Notes: a model not told the origin generated them from the sequence alone. 64,000 bases of DNA from Calycina herbarum (GCA_001414485.1 LLEY01000215.1:1-64000); one strand, 5' to 3'; positions 45,926 to 57,245 are shown, counted from the first letter of the stretch. Numbers and translations are program-made.

Positions 45926-46660
45926 CTTGACCAGCGCTCAGTGCGCAGCAGCTGGAAGGATCAAGACGCGAAAGGGAGAGGTGGGGTTTCGCAAAGAATG
46001 TGTGCGGAAGAAGTTGAAAGGCTTCTGGCGAGACTAACTCGCGGGATTTGTAGGTAGGTAGTGGTGGGCAGGTACTCGAAATCGGGAGTGGAGGTTGAAA
46101 GTATGAATATGGTGAGTCTGCAGGTGGATGGGATGAATGTCTAAGAAGTGGAGTTCGCCAAGGCTGGAACCTGGGAGCTGCGTAATGTCGCCGGCGGGTG
46201 TCTTTAGGTGCACAGCCTGCAGAACTTACCTTTGTACTGTATTTTACTCGCACAAGCATTCTGGGTGAATAACTAACTTGCTTGATGAATTTAGATTACA
46301 ATATATAATTCATGTAGTGAATGGTGTTCAGGCTCGACCCAGCGCTAGGTGTGTAATAGCGTAGTCACCCAAGCCCGTGAGAAATCATAATCACACAAAA
46401 TACTTAGACAAATTCAGCTATAAACCTGTTTCCAATTTTTAGTTTCCTCTATTTTCCTGATTCCCAGCATGTATCCAATCCCAACGACATCAATCGTTCC
46501 AGTGTATCATGGGTAATTAGCTACCGATTCCCATAGCGCCAGTGCCCGCCCCCAAAGGAAAAATTAGATACCATGCGTCCCCAAACTCCGTGTCTTACTT
46601 ATACGTGTATGCATCGCTCTATGCTAAGGGCCTCCTCTGTACCTCGTAGGTTTCCAACGC
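45926..46660. promoter_or_regulatory. sla2 upstream region and 3' flank of the SMP gene
   Basis: About 735 bp between the head of sla2 and the tail of the next minus-strand gene. The minus strand upstream of the sla2 ATG is pyrimidine-rich (ctttcaacctccactcccgatttc), fitting a fungal promoter. No other gene is seen. Confidence 0.4.
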
Positions 46661-49592
46661 TCATTCATACCCCCCATCCTCGTCCACAAAAGTGCTTTTC
46701 GCCCTAGCTTCCTCTTCCTGGGCTGCCATCCACGAAGGCAATTGATGGCCATCCTCTTCCGGGCTACTCGAAAGAACCCGGTGTGGATTCCTACGCCTGG
46801 GTAAACGAGGGGGAGTGTGTCCCTTGCTGGCATTGGCTGGTGACTCGATATGTTTCTCCTCCTCAACTTCATCCCCATCCTCAACCCACGGTTGCTTATA
46901 CGCATTCTCCGCTATTGGAGTTGTTGGAGCCGAATCTCCTGTATCTCCAATGGGCGCAGAAACCACGAGTAAGCCATCGTCCGACATGTCTTTCAACCCC
47001 TTGGACTCCTCTCGGCTGCGCCTTTTGGGCAGAGGGGGTGGTGGGACGGAATGGGCCTGTACTCGAGGAGTGTTTTCATTCAATTGATAGTTGTTGTTCG
47101 CGTGCTTTTGAGAGATGGCTGGTGGTGGCATTGGCTTGCGTTTTGGGACAGGAATCGGTGCTGTTTTGGTCTTTTTATCGGGGTGCGGCAGCGGAACTCC
47201 TGGCGGCGGCAAAGGTTGTCCTCTACCCATCACAAGTGGACGAGTCCCTTTCTCGGGCTCCTCGATAGTACCGTCTAATCTCTGATCACCTTTCCTCTGA
47301 ATAGCGTTCCATCCCCAATTTTTCGCTGTAGCCGCAGCGCTGGTTACAGCCGCGAGAGAAAGACGTTTGGTCTCGGCTGATTTAGCTGAGGAGTCGTCGT
47401 GCCGGCGATCCCAAGGAAACGAACCAAAAGATTTGGCGGAAGGAGCTTCTGATCGGAGAGAGCTTGCTGGGCTGGGTGGATGTGCACCGCCATTGGCATC
47501 CGAGGTACGTTCAGGGGCTTGCAGAGTCGTTTGATTCTGGGGTTCGAACTCCGAGGACCCATGAAGAGCTTCCGAGGAACCGTGAATAATAGTTTCGAGC
47601 CTTGAGGGTTGTAATGGTGAGCCCACTGGTGTCTGGTGAGGCGAATTAGCCTGTGAAAGAGCCGCCATGGCTGCTATTGCAGCAGTTGCATGGTTTTTCT
47701 CAGGCGGAGTCGAGGGCTTGAATACATCGGCGTTGACACTATCCGTGCTAACAATTGGTGATGAGGTACTTGCAAAAGAACCAGATCGGAGTGCCCTGGG
47801 TTTTTCAGTCGTTGAAGCTTGTGTCTCGACGCTGGTTGAAGAGCCACTGGCCTTTATGTTGATAAGACTTATCGCTGACCTCGCGCCTTTCCGTTGTTGA
47901 CTTGTGGTTGGGGGGGAAGCATCGATGGATGGCATGCTTATGCTCTTCTCAATTTGTGGTAAAGCCATGATGGGCTCGTTCTGAGTCGTTTCGAGACTTT
48001 CTACTTCATCCACGTCGCCATCCTGAGTAGTCAAACTTTCGAGGTCATGAGAGGCAGCTGCTCGATCATCGGCCCATATTCCACCCCTCCATAACTTGCC
48101 CTCACTATTGTAAAACGGGGAATCGTCCCAGTTGGGGTAGACTAAACTTTCGGCGACAACCTCCTTGATCCGATTCTCGATTTGTCGTAAAATCAAAGTA
48201 TAAGTTATTTGCCTCGAACTGACAATTGGTTCAACAGACAAGTCGATTTTTGGCATTGTTTCAAATGTGACCCAAAATCGATTGGACGGTGATGGCTTGA
48301 TTCTTAGCATGACATGGCCCTCCACCCTCTTGACCATCACCGCAAGAAGCAGATTCACTTCTCTGGCTTTGAAGCGAGAGCCAAGTTCGATTCGTGCCGT
48401 GGCCGCTACTTCGATTCTGAAGTTTCCTGAGTATCGACAGTCCGCCTCAACAATCAATTCTCCGTCAACCGTGAGTTCTTTAAGACGGGGGTTGATAAAC
48501 ACGGGTGCTGCTTCCCCCAGGTTGATGTTTCGTAGAGCAATCTTAGATAAAAAGGAGGGCGTTTTGACTCGTGAGATTTTCTTGGTGATTTTAGCTCTGA
48601 CGTAATTCTCCACTTCCGCCGTTCTGTACAGAGCCAAAAATATCCTTCCAATAATCGCATTCAACCATCTGGTCTGTAGGTGTTCCTCCGAGGAATGAAG
48701 CCTCTGGACCAGCTTGATGATATCCTTTACGTCGTACTGCAATGGTTTAGGTGGGTTGTTCATGGCGTCCGGCCGTCGCTCTTGATTTCTAAGCATCGCA
48801 AAGTAAAAATCCTCCTTCTCCGAGCAATTTTCAGAGAACAAGAAGAAAGGTTTGGAAGCTTTGCCATCAGGCGTAAGCTCCCCGGCATCTGTTTTTCGAG
48901 AAAGGCATAGGGCGTTCCGTTTTATGAACAGCTCCCCCTCAGGTGTTTCGTCTCCGCCCGAGTAGATGCTCACATCATGGTGGGCTAATGAAACCACATG
49001 GCGAACTTCGATTTGCTCGTCATCATCAAAAAGGATAAGATGGCCGTGTCTAAGTATAGAGTTAGCCTTGCAGTTGCCGATTATTCCCAACCAAGTAGCA
49101 GTGCGGGACTTTGTACCGTAGAACGACGTAAAAGACATTTCCGCTCCTATTCGGTGGCCGGCCACTTCCCTTCTTGTCCAACGGGCTGTTATTTTGCTTC
49201 CTTTCGAAAACGCTGCGGTATATGCTCTGGTACACACTAGGACTCGGCGCAATCACTGTCGTCGAGCCTACCGGTGTGGATCGCTCGGGTGGTTTGCCTC
49301 CAGCACCCCCAGGAATGTATTCCCGACAGACGGCGAAATATCCTGCAGCAACATCGGAATCGTGGCCATCTCGAGGCTGGAATTCCTTTCCGAGGCTTTT
49401 CTGCGCGTTTTTTATAGCATCGATATCATCACCGGGGCGGGTGATAGACTCAGAGTCGGCGTCGTCGCGAGCGCTCGTGTGAGGGACGATGGGAAGCGTA
49501 AGGTAGCCGTGAGCGAGCACCGTTACCAGAAGCAGTGGGAGAAAGGTGATGCCTCCAAGGAAGTAGATGAAGAGGAAACCCACCAGTCCCAT
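46661..49592 (-). CDS. Nvj2-like SMP-domain lipid-transfer protein (TM, PH-like, SMP), 954 aa
   Basis: Exons complement(49117-49592) and complement(46661-49049); intron 49050-49116 (GTACAA...CTTAG) joins VVLR to HGHLILFDDD. The start is ATG 49592, because it directly precedes the membrane segment MGLVGFLFIYFLGGITFLPL (residues 1-30). A PH-like region follows (GNVFYVVLRHGHLILFDDDE ... KPFFLFSENCSEKEDFYFAM), then an SMP domain (about 250-460: HLQTRWLNAIIGRIFLALYR, ALRNINLGEAAPVFINPRLK, DLSVEPIVSSRQITYTLILR). The last 450 residues are disordered and Ser/Pro-rich, with proline blocks (PLPPPGVPLPHP). TM-PH-SMP is the architecture of yeast Nvj2 and animal TEX2, ER proteins that move lipids at membrane contact sites. 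It is transcribed in the same direction as sla2, 735 bp apart. Confidence 0.9.
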
Positions 49593-50188
49593 GATGCAGG
49601 TGGCCTGCGGAGGTCTCGATGAGAGAATCAATCTTCCTGTCCCGTATGGGGCGCTAATCACCCTCAGCTTACCCTCAGCTTACCCTCGGCTTACCCTCGG
49701 CCTAGTCGACTTACCTAAGGAACCTAAGCACGAGATTTACCACATTATCACGTGTTTTAGCTTTTCGCTTTTTAGCTAATCACACTTAATCTAACCAAAT
49801 AAAGTCCAGAAATTGATCAACCTATTTCTAGCTTCTAGCTTCTAATTTCTACGACCACTCTTCGATTCGACTGAATCCTCCGAAGCACGTGAATGGAGGT
49901 ATGCTTGCACTCAAAGACAAATTGGGTGGCTCAAGCGATGGATACAACCACCCCTATTTAGCGGGAAAACCACATGGCCCCCTAGTGCACATCTGTTTTG
50001 CCCCTCAATTGTCCCCTCAATAGTCAGGACCGTCCGTGCCGTGGGACAGACCCGCTGTTTGTTTTGGCGCTAATATCGCACTGAGACACAGCTGAACTGA
50101 CAACATTTTTTATTATTTTATGGCTTGCATTAGATTAGTTGGTGGCGCAATCTTCCCCGCTTCTCCGTCTTATTCCCTGATCCTCGTA
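49593..50188. promoter_or_regulatory. Upstream region of the SMP gene
   Basis: Contains a short tandem repeat (CAGCTTACCCT / CGGCTTACCCT, four units at about 49667-49702) and AT-rich spacer with CACGTG-like boxes near 49749 and 49886. No gene is seen. Confidence 0.4.
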
Positions 50189-50280
50189 CTTCGTCCCAGG
50201 CGAAACAGTCCATAGCGGGACCCAGCAAAGCAGGGTTTATTTAGGAGGCCCCGTTATGGACTGTTACGCCTGGGACGAAG
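50189..50280. mobile_element. MITE family B (92 bp, about 32-bp TIRs, TA duplication)
   Basis: The left arm CTTCGTCCCAGGCGAAACAG (from 50189, continuing tccatagcggg) is matched by the complement of the right arm ending at 50280, with about two mismatches over 32 bp. TA flanks both ends (50187-50188 and 50281-50282). The central loop is about 28 bp. The size and TA target match family A, but the ends are unrelated in sequence. Only one copy is seen in the window. It sits between the divergent SMP and bZIP genes. Confidence 0.8.
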
Positions 50281-50730
50281 TATGTGGGGCTTTTATCTGC
50301 CTGCATTAGTCCCTCCAACGTACTTTCCCCCGAGTCCTCGCTTGTGCTAGTGTCAATAGCTCCAAGCCAAAGGCCAAAAGTATCAGTATCAACATATAAA
50401 GCAAATACGAGGCTGCCACTTTCCTTCTCACCACCCCTTTATACCCAAAGCTCTGTCTCTCTGTACGTTACCTGTGGTTAAGATCACTGGCTCTATTCTT
50501 TGTTCGAGCATCAACTGATATCCAGCTACTTCCTCTAGCCAGCATAAAAAGTCCTTTGCAGATACTGCCAAGCTCTGCCATTGATGCCCGCCACGAGTCT
50601 CTCGGAACCATCTGACACCATCACCGCGCGGCTGGCCAAATTCAGTACTGGATCTCGCCATCAAAGGGACTTCTCCACGAACACCACGCTATTATTACCT
50701 TGATATGAATACGCTCACGCTTCCTGGGAA

Positions 50731-52154
50731 ATGAACATCCCGAGGTGTTCCAAGATCAACTCCCGAAATTCGGAGTCAAGCTTAGCAACTGCCAGCAGAT
50801 TCGAGATGGTCAATGCTTCGTCCTTTGGGACTTCCATGGTTACAAGACTAGACACGATGTCCTGTCTTCCATCTCTCTTAACTCTCTCAACTCTTAGCAC
50901 CTATCAAGGCCTTACCTTACCACCAATAAAGTTGAGAGACGAGTCACAGCCGGGTCACCAACCACTACAGCCTTCACCCCATAGTGAACCTCCGTCTCAA
51001 TTCCCAACTGAAGAAGGTTGGAGAACATCGGCGCCGACGGGACTTCATTCAATACCAAATCCAATTGAGCCCGATGGCTCGGCAGTGCTACCTTTCCGTA
51101 ATGATCCTGATTTAGCCACTGGTTCACCTCTTTCAGCCGTTGGCCCAGCTTTGCCTTCTATTTCGACAATATATACGCTTTCCGGTCAGAAACAGCCATC
51201 TAACATATCACCGAGAGCAGATGGGAACACCGGAACACTTGCTCGAGGTGGCCGTGGGATTTTGGCCCCAAAGTCTGCTTCGCAAGCTATCGGCGCCCAA
51301 CGACCTGTTCTTCCCGAAAACGCAGAAGGTCTGCCGCTCTCACCAACAAGCGAACGGGAATGCATGGCTAAACCGAGACCGTACACCTCTCATGTTGTGC
51401 GTTTAATGCCCACGCCCCCTACGCAATCCAATGGACAGCAGTACGAATCTCCATCAAGCTCATGGCCATCGACGACAGATTCTGTGCATTCTGGTGGGAG
51501 TATAATACAAGATCTAGTAAGGACGCCTCTTTCACTGCGTAAAAAGCTCCAAGTAATTCAGCGCGTTCACACAATCTAACATCTACTCAGACATCGCCAG
51601 CTTCTAGTCTAGATAGCCAAGTCGGACGACCACAGCAAATTGGTAATTCGGATTATCCGGACTCGTTGTTCGGGACAACGGTGTGGCAAGAGGAGCCAAT
51701 ACCACTTGAACGTCCGTACCCTGTGTCCGTTGCTCAGTCTCAAGATCACTCTTTTCATTCTAGCGACGTAGACAACTCAAGGCACACGTTCGTATCAGAC
51801 CCCATTCGAGTCCCGTCAATGCCCATATCCGAAGGCATGTCCGATATACCAGTAAATGTAAGTCAGGGGCCGAAGGTAGCTGACAAAAAGCGCACTCGCA
51901 ACGCAGAAAACTCAACGCTATATCGCCTACGCAGAAAAGAAAGGGAGGCGGAAGCTGTGAGGTCCATCGAGATGCTACAATCTCGCGCAATAGAGCTAGA
52001 GCGAATGTTGAGGGAGGCTCAAGAACGAGATTTCTTCCGAGCCGACAGAGCACGACTCCGCGATGTGCATTCCGAAACCCCCGAATTGAGGCATCACGCT
52101 ATGAATGAACCTCCAAGCCTCAGTCTATGTGGTCAGCGCCTCCGCAGGTATTGA
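50731..52154 (+). CDS. bZIP transcription factor (start and last exon uncertain)
   Basis: Exons 50731-51516 and 51591-52154; intron 51517-51590 begins GTAAGG, has TCTAAC as branch site and ends CTCAG. The N-terminal 260 residues are Pro/Ser-rich and disordered (LTLPPIKLRDESQPGHQPLQ), typical of fungal bZIP activators. The basic region and zipper are KKRTRNAENSTLYRLRRKER, then heptad leucines in SIEMLQSRAIELERMLREAQ and RLRDV. The protein would bind palindromic DNA as a dimer in the nucleus. The first 60 codons are not very protein-like, so the true start may lie elsewhere. Near 52110, changing phase by one base would give a Pro/Ser-rich reading that runs into a consensus GTATTG donor, so a C-terminal exon around 52210 may belong to the gene if the present sequence has lost a base. 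Confidence 0.65.
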
Positions 52155-52890
52155 TGCCCCAGACCGTGGATCCGCATCTCCTATCTTAGACACCATTTCA
52201 CACAACAGACTCAACCTCAAAGCGACCTTCGAATAGAAGCCGCAAAAGTACTTGAGGCGGCTAGACTAGCACCGAAGACCTTCAGCCACGCCCCTTTGTT
52301 TGGCCCTCTGGATGGAACACAGCACACTAGTCACCGCCTACACACAAAAACATCATTCAACTTTCCTTGCATTGAACGAGCTGTTGTCTACATTTGTGTA
52401 TTTCTTCTTTCTGCAATCCAATGTTCTCCTTCTTTTCTTGTTCTTTGTTATTTCTCTTCATGGAAGATGATGGGATAAGCACTACATCGTCGGGCAACCG
52501 ACTTTGCCAACCCGTGGGAGAGCAACAATTCCCATGTAAATTAATCATCGTGTCACAACCATTTGTTTTTCTCGATTGTTGTTGTCATTCCTGCGGTTAG
52601 GTTAGGCTAGGTTCGGTTCGTTTGATTAAATGAAATGTTTCCTTCTATGCTTAAGCACATGGCACATGATTAGTGAAGTGAAGTGAAGTGAAGTGATTGA
52701 TATTGCTTGCTTGCTTGCTTCTACGATTCCATATAAATATAAATATAACCGGGAAAAGAGGTTTAGGGTAAGCTTGCAGATAGAGATGCCACCCATCCAT
52801 CTGCTTCTGCTTTTGAGGTTGGGGCGGAGTGGAGAGTGGAAGAAAAGAGAGGAGGCGTTTAACAGGAAAGTGTGAGTGGAGATATCAAAG
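52155..52890. other. 3' flank of the bZIP gene with short repeats
   Basis: Contains (GTGAA)n at about 52675-52695 and (TTGC)n at about 52705-52721. Possible terminal bZIP exon near 52210-52290; otherwise no gene is seen. Confidence 0.4.
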
Positions 52891-52964
52891 ACTGGACTGG
52901 ACTGGACTGACTGGACTGACTGACTGACTGGACTGACTCACTGACTGACTGACTGACTGACTGG
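52891..52964. repeat. (GACT)n / GGACT microsatellite
   Basis: Alternating GGACT and GACT units from actggactgg (52891) to ctgactgactg (52962), imperfect. Confidence 0.85.
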
Positions 52965-53159
52965 ATTGTATCAAGAAAGATTGGAAACCCGGGCTATATA
53001 TCTTTCTTACATATCTTACATATCTACATATCCTACATACAAAAAAATCGAAATTTTGCACGAGAGCAAAAAGTTGTCAATAAGGTAGAAGAACATAGGC
53101 GTAAGTATTTACTTTGCTTTGTCCATGGATTCATGGATTCATTGATTCCAGTGTGAGCA

Positions 53160-53228
53160 CAAATTAATCAATTAATCAATTATTAATCTGACTAATGACT
53201 TTGGATTAATCTGATTAATGATTAGCAC
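53160..53228. repeat. ATTAATC-rich direct repeat, left copy
   Basis: aattaatcaattaatcaatt...gattaatctgattaatgatta matches 53822-53888 in the same orientation with few differences, and a CACGTG lies at the inner end of both copies. The two copies bracket the hAT transposase relic, so they may be sub-terminal repeats of that element or of an older repeat around it. Confidence 0.6.
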
Positions 53229-53399
53229 GTGTGTTGATTAGATTAGATTAATTAATCTATTTTAATCATTGATTAATATGATTAATATACTATATATAGT
53301 ATATATACTAATTAATAATAAAGTAATTATCCTCAAATTCGGGCTCCTTCTCTTCTTCTTCCTTCTTTACTCTCTCTTTCTTCTCTTCCTCTGTCTCCT

Positions 53400-53580
53400 C
53401 CTTTATATAGAACCCCTAGCTCTTTAAGCTAGTAATAGCCTCAAAAGTCTCTAAAGAGAGTCTATTTCGTTGCTTTGAGATAACTAAAGCAGCTTGACTA
53501 AAGAGTCTCTCGCTAGGAGCCGAAGTAGCAGGTGTTTGTAGATACTTTCTAGCTAATATAGAGAGAATAGAATAGTTATA
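53400..53580 (-). pseudogene. hAT-family transposase C-terminal (dimerisation) domain relic
   Basis: Minus-strand translation of about 53400-53575 gives LARKYLQTPATSAPSERLFS followed by QAALVISKQRNRLSLETFEA and ITSLKS*GFY. The pattern 'YLxxPATSAxSERxFSxA...xRxxLxxxxxxxLxxLKxW' is the hATC dimerisation domain; the single stop replaces the expected Trp. The rest of the transposase is missing, and DNA on either side is AT-rich. A GC-rich patch (53740-53820) next to it looks foreign to both. Confidence 0.82.
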
Positions 53581-53821
53581 TCTAAGTATTTATAAGGCTT
53601 ATAAAGCTTATAAAGCTTAATATTACTAATTATATATATTAATAATATATATTTATTACTAAATAATTAATAGCTAATTTATTAAGGCTTAAAATAAAGA
53701 AGTTACCTCGTAAAAAGACTGCTTAGGAGGTCTCGCTTAAGCTCTCGGCAGTGCCAGAACGCCACTCCGACGCCATCCCGTGGCCCGGCCCGACCTCCGA
53801 TACCCCCCGGCCGGTCACGTG

Positions 53822-53888
53822 CCATATTAATCAATTAATCAATTAATAATCTAATTAATGACTTTTGATTAATCTGATTAATGATTAG
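53822..53888. repeat. ATTAATC-rich direct repeat, right copy
   Basis: attaatcaattaatcaatta...gattaatctgattaatgatta, direct copy of 53160-53228. It is followed by further short palindromic gattaat/attaatc runs to about 53950. Confidence 0.6.
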
Positions 53889-53959
53889 GACCTCATTAAT
53901 CTATGATTAGATTAATCATAGGTCATTAATCTAATCTAATCTAATCATTTCTTACGCTG

Positions 53960-55190
53960 ATTGATTCATTGATTCATCCCTGCTACCAATCTCCCGACTC
54001 CCGAGATGGAAATGGAAATGAATGAGCCCGAGCCCGAGCCCGGGAACCAACGTGATGAACAACTTGGGAGTTACCAGGGCACGCACACTTTCAAACCGCG
54101 ACCACGCTCGCAAACCGGTCTGTTTTTTTCGTCTCTTAAATCGCTTTACATCAAATCAATTTTTATATTCACCTTTCGATTGCAAGGCCTGGCGCGCCCG
54201 CTGGGATGGAAAGCGCTCTGCAAACAGCCTCCCTGCCGCCGACGACACGTATAGAGTACTCGTCCGCGGACTATCACAGAAGCTACGGACAAAGGTTCTA
54301 CCGATAATACAGGGTGGATCAAGGAAGAGAACAAGGCTCTCGTTCACGATGTGCAACGTGAGGCGTGAGGGTTTGGGTTACCAATTCCGGCGCTCACGTG
54401 AAGTGTTTTGGCCCAAGGGTTCTAGGCGAAATATCACATCAACCACGAGTTATCAATCATTCTTCGAAATCTCGCGATTGGAACCCATATGATATTTTTG
54501 GGCGATTTCAGAGGTATGCTACTACGTCTCTGCCATCCTTTGAATTCTTTGCCAATCTCAAAAATTCAGACCGCCACCCAAAAGACAGATGAAAACACAC
54601 GACAAGAAACTCTCCCTCAATCTTACAAAGGGGGTCTGGCCTCCATTCCTTCGAACTCAGATTGCCTCATAGCCACGATCGGATGGATTGCCCAGGAATT
54701 TCCCACATAGGGATGAGATGATACGCCCAAGACCACATGCGTTACACTCGACTCGAGAATCTTCCAATTGGTTTCTGATACGCTGGCGGACGCTCCTCTT
54801 AATCATATCCGGTTTCTCCGCCAGCATGAATGGGTGAAGAGCGCCATTGTGCCCAAATATAAGGTGGCCTGCACAGACCTGCAACACCTGCAATACCTGA
54901 ACAACCCTAGTATCTTGTCAGCAAAAGCCGAAAGGCAGAGAAGTGAACTAACCAAACATGAGTTTCCTCTCCCTTCTCCTTTTTCTCCTCTAGGATGAGG
55001 ACTTTCTGGCCCGCTGTCATCGTCTGCACGACTCTCAGGACTTCATTGGAGAGGCACTGTTGTGTGCCTTGATGGTCTTCATAACAACCATCGTAACCAA
55101 CGAAAAGAGTCGCCAGCTTGTCTTCTTCAAGCGATGATGGCAGTCTAAGACTGCTTATTAGAACTGCTCAAGGCGATTATCAGGAATAAC
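53960..55190. other. Intergenic, no recognised gene
   Basis: Frames at 54006-54254, 54022-54492 and 54768-54998 show no motif or splice support. The first hundred bases are a Glu/Pro-type low-complexity run (gagcccgagcccgagcccggg). Confidence 0.35.
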
Positions 55191-56901
55191 TCACCGCATA
55201 TCCACATCCCCTGTGAGTGTCTGGGAAATAGAGCCTGTCACGACACCGCCAAGTCGAAGTTTCACCACGTCCCTATTGCGCAGCTTCCGATCGCTGAACC
55301 CCTTCTCCAATTCGTACACGCCATCACCAAGAAGAGGTACATGAAGCGGACAAATAATTCCAGGGGCACAGTTTCCAGAGCATAGGGGTAAGTTCGAAGA
55401 TACCTCCTTTGGATGACCCTGGAGAACGTCAGTATTGTTCAGACCGCAATCTCGAATACCATACCAAGTATGACCTGAACCCACTTGGAAGCAAGGTCAT
55501 CAATATCAATTGACTGATCAATTCAGCGATATCCAAGGTGTCAACGAATTCATTGGGGATAGCTTTAGACCTGGAAAGAGCGCTGAGGATCGCTTGCAAG
55601 CCGAAGTTCCCAGAGCGATTCGATCCAGTCACGCCAACAAGAGAACCGAGTAGATTGAGATTATCAGGAGCCGTCTTCTCTTGGCTGAATTTGAGTTGGT
55701 GGATGTCCTCTGGGCCGCCAGCAAGCATAAACACCAGTCGAACAAGGCCAATGGTATAAAGTTCTGCGTCGCGATCTTGGCGTTCTGCAGCCCTGAAAAG
55801 AGCCGCGGGATCTTTCAGAAAGACTTGCAACACTGCATCTTGGTCTTTCTCAAGGAGTTGGATGGCCGAGGGGGTGTCGTAGTCATCAAGTAAGCTTAGG
55901 GCGAGCAACACAAGACATAGGGTAAATTTCTCCTGAACCAGAGGTTTCGAGGCCTGATAGACCGTCAGTGTTGTTACTCATAAACGAATAAGGAATGGGT
56001 TTACCAGTATGTCGCGGTTCAAGATAGCCCATTCAAGTGCCGTTCGTAGGACTTTTGGGGCGTGCGAGCGAAGGCATACTTCGAGTCCCTGGCTGCGCCT
56101 AGACCAGATGGCCTTGAAGGCGTTTTCGAGGAAGCGCATATAGAATCCCCCCCAACCATATACCGCGGTTTCTGCCTGTGTTGGGATGGTTGGATTGTGA
56201 AAGAACAGGACTTGGAACTGAGCCTTGTTGAGGAAGCGAAACTCGTGATGGCGAAGCCGGGGAAGATATGATTCATCAATGACCACTTCGTAAAAGCGGT
56301 CGAATCTTTTCCCAAGAACATAGATTCCTGGTGTTGACGCTATTTTGCTCCAGCGGCAATGCTGTGGCTCAAGGTCGCGTGCGGCCACGTAGTAAAGCTT
56401 CCAGTTGTTACTTGGAGGTGTGTGAAAAAAGTCGCCGATGTCAAGAGGAGTTTGCTCATATTCCTGTCAAGTAATGTTGAGTGCGGGGCTCTTGAGAAAG
56501 TCTAGGTAGTATATTACCTGGTAAACGTCGGCAAGGTAGTCAAGGTGGTCAAGGTGGTCAAGGTGGTAAACGTCGGCAAGGTGGTCAAGGTGGTCAAGGT
56601 AGTCAAGGTAGTCAACGTGGTCAACGTGATCAACGTGGTCAACGTGGTCAACGTGGTCAACGTGGTCAACGTGGTCAACGTGGTCAACGTGGTCAACGTC
56701 GTCAACGTGGTCAACGTCGTCAACGTCGTCAACGTCGTCAACGTGGTCAACGTCGGCAACGTCATGTGTGACCGATAAGCAGGTCTCTCGATCAGCCATT
56801 TCGACTGCATTGACTGCAAGCATTGGCTCGCAATCTACAACCAAATGCCTCGCACCTTTGGGGAGGATTGGAGTTGGCGGCGGTGCAGTGGGGGAAAGCA
56901 T
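55191..56901 (-). CDS. Unknown protein with N-terminal VDH/VDD repeat (519 aa, four exons)
   Basis: Exons complement: 56518-56901, 56005-56463, 55465-55953 and 55191-55418. Introns of 54, 51 and 46 bp are all GT-AG and phase 0; the last has a perfect TACTGAC branch. The total is 1560 nt. Residues 1-45 (MLSPTAPPPTPILPKGARHL...) precede about 80 residues of 9-bp-coded Val-Asp-His/Asp triplets grading into YLDHLDHLADVY. The following 390 residues look globular: EYEQTPLDIGDFFHTPPSNN, SKIASTPGIYVLGKRFDRFY, then helices (LVLLALSLLDDYDTPSAIQL, IHQLKFSQEKTAPDNLNLLG) and a C-terminal beta-rich part (NRDVVKLRLGGVVTGSISQT). I recognise no family. Clean in-frame splicing around the array argues that it is translated. 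The tract could bind metal or expand and contract between strains. Confidence 0.68.
56524..56765 (-). repeat. 9-bp coding minisatellite (GTCAACGTG-type)
   Basis: About 27 units of 9 bp: gtcaaggtg, gtcaacgtg and gtcaacgtc types are sorted in blocks along the array. They read VDH/VDD (or DHL/DYL) in the coding frame, TLTTLT and VVNVVN in others. The unit length is a multiple of three, so changes in copy number keep the frame. Confidence 0.92.
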
Positions 56902-57245
56902 CTCGAGTGTCGACTCGAGTATCGAGTAGGTGGAGTAGGTGGAGTAGGTGGCAAGCAAAAAGACTCTGAAAGAGTCGGACTGACAAACAAGACCAAGCTT
57001 GATTTTGACTTTCCATCCGGGTCAGGCAAGGACGAGCAAGCCCTTTCTACAGAGTTTCCGAAGGCCGCTTTTCCCATCAGCCGCTGCGCACCGCTACGCA
57101 CCGCCATTTCCCGCCCTTTGAAGAAACGCCGCCCTTTTCTTTTCCTACAAATCAATGGGTGACGATGGCCGACGATGGCCGACGATCTTCCCCTCTTCCC
57201 GCCCATCTGATGCGGGGTCTCAGTTTGCCCATTCATTCTTTCAGC
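56902..57245. promoter_or_regulatory. Upstream region of the VDH-repeat gene
   Basis: A GTGGAGTAG triplet repeat (about 56930-56950), then normal DNA. Positions 57207-57234 share a 28-bp phrase with 62683-62710 upstream of the Pro/Gln-rich gene. Confidence 0.4.

Noticed and set aside
50715..51127. Minus-strand frames LVTMEVPKDEALTISNLLAV and KVALPSHRAQLDLVLNEVPS antisense to the bZIP N-terminus
   Set aside because: They look protein-like, but I could not join them by splicing or identify a family. Noted as a weak alternative to the first 60 codons of the bZIP model.
56545..56778. CRISPR-like regular repeat array
   Set aside because: Units of 9 bp with no unique spacers and a eukaryotic genome context; it is a coding minisatellite.
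56514..56819. TLTTLT-rich (minus) and VVNVVN-rich (plus) frames over the 9-bp array
   Set aside because: Only the VDH frame joins by clean splicing to non-repetitive protein; the others end at the array borders.
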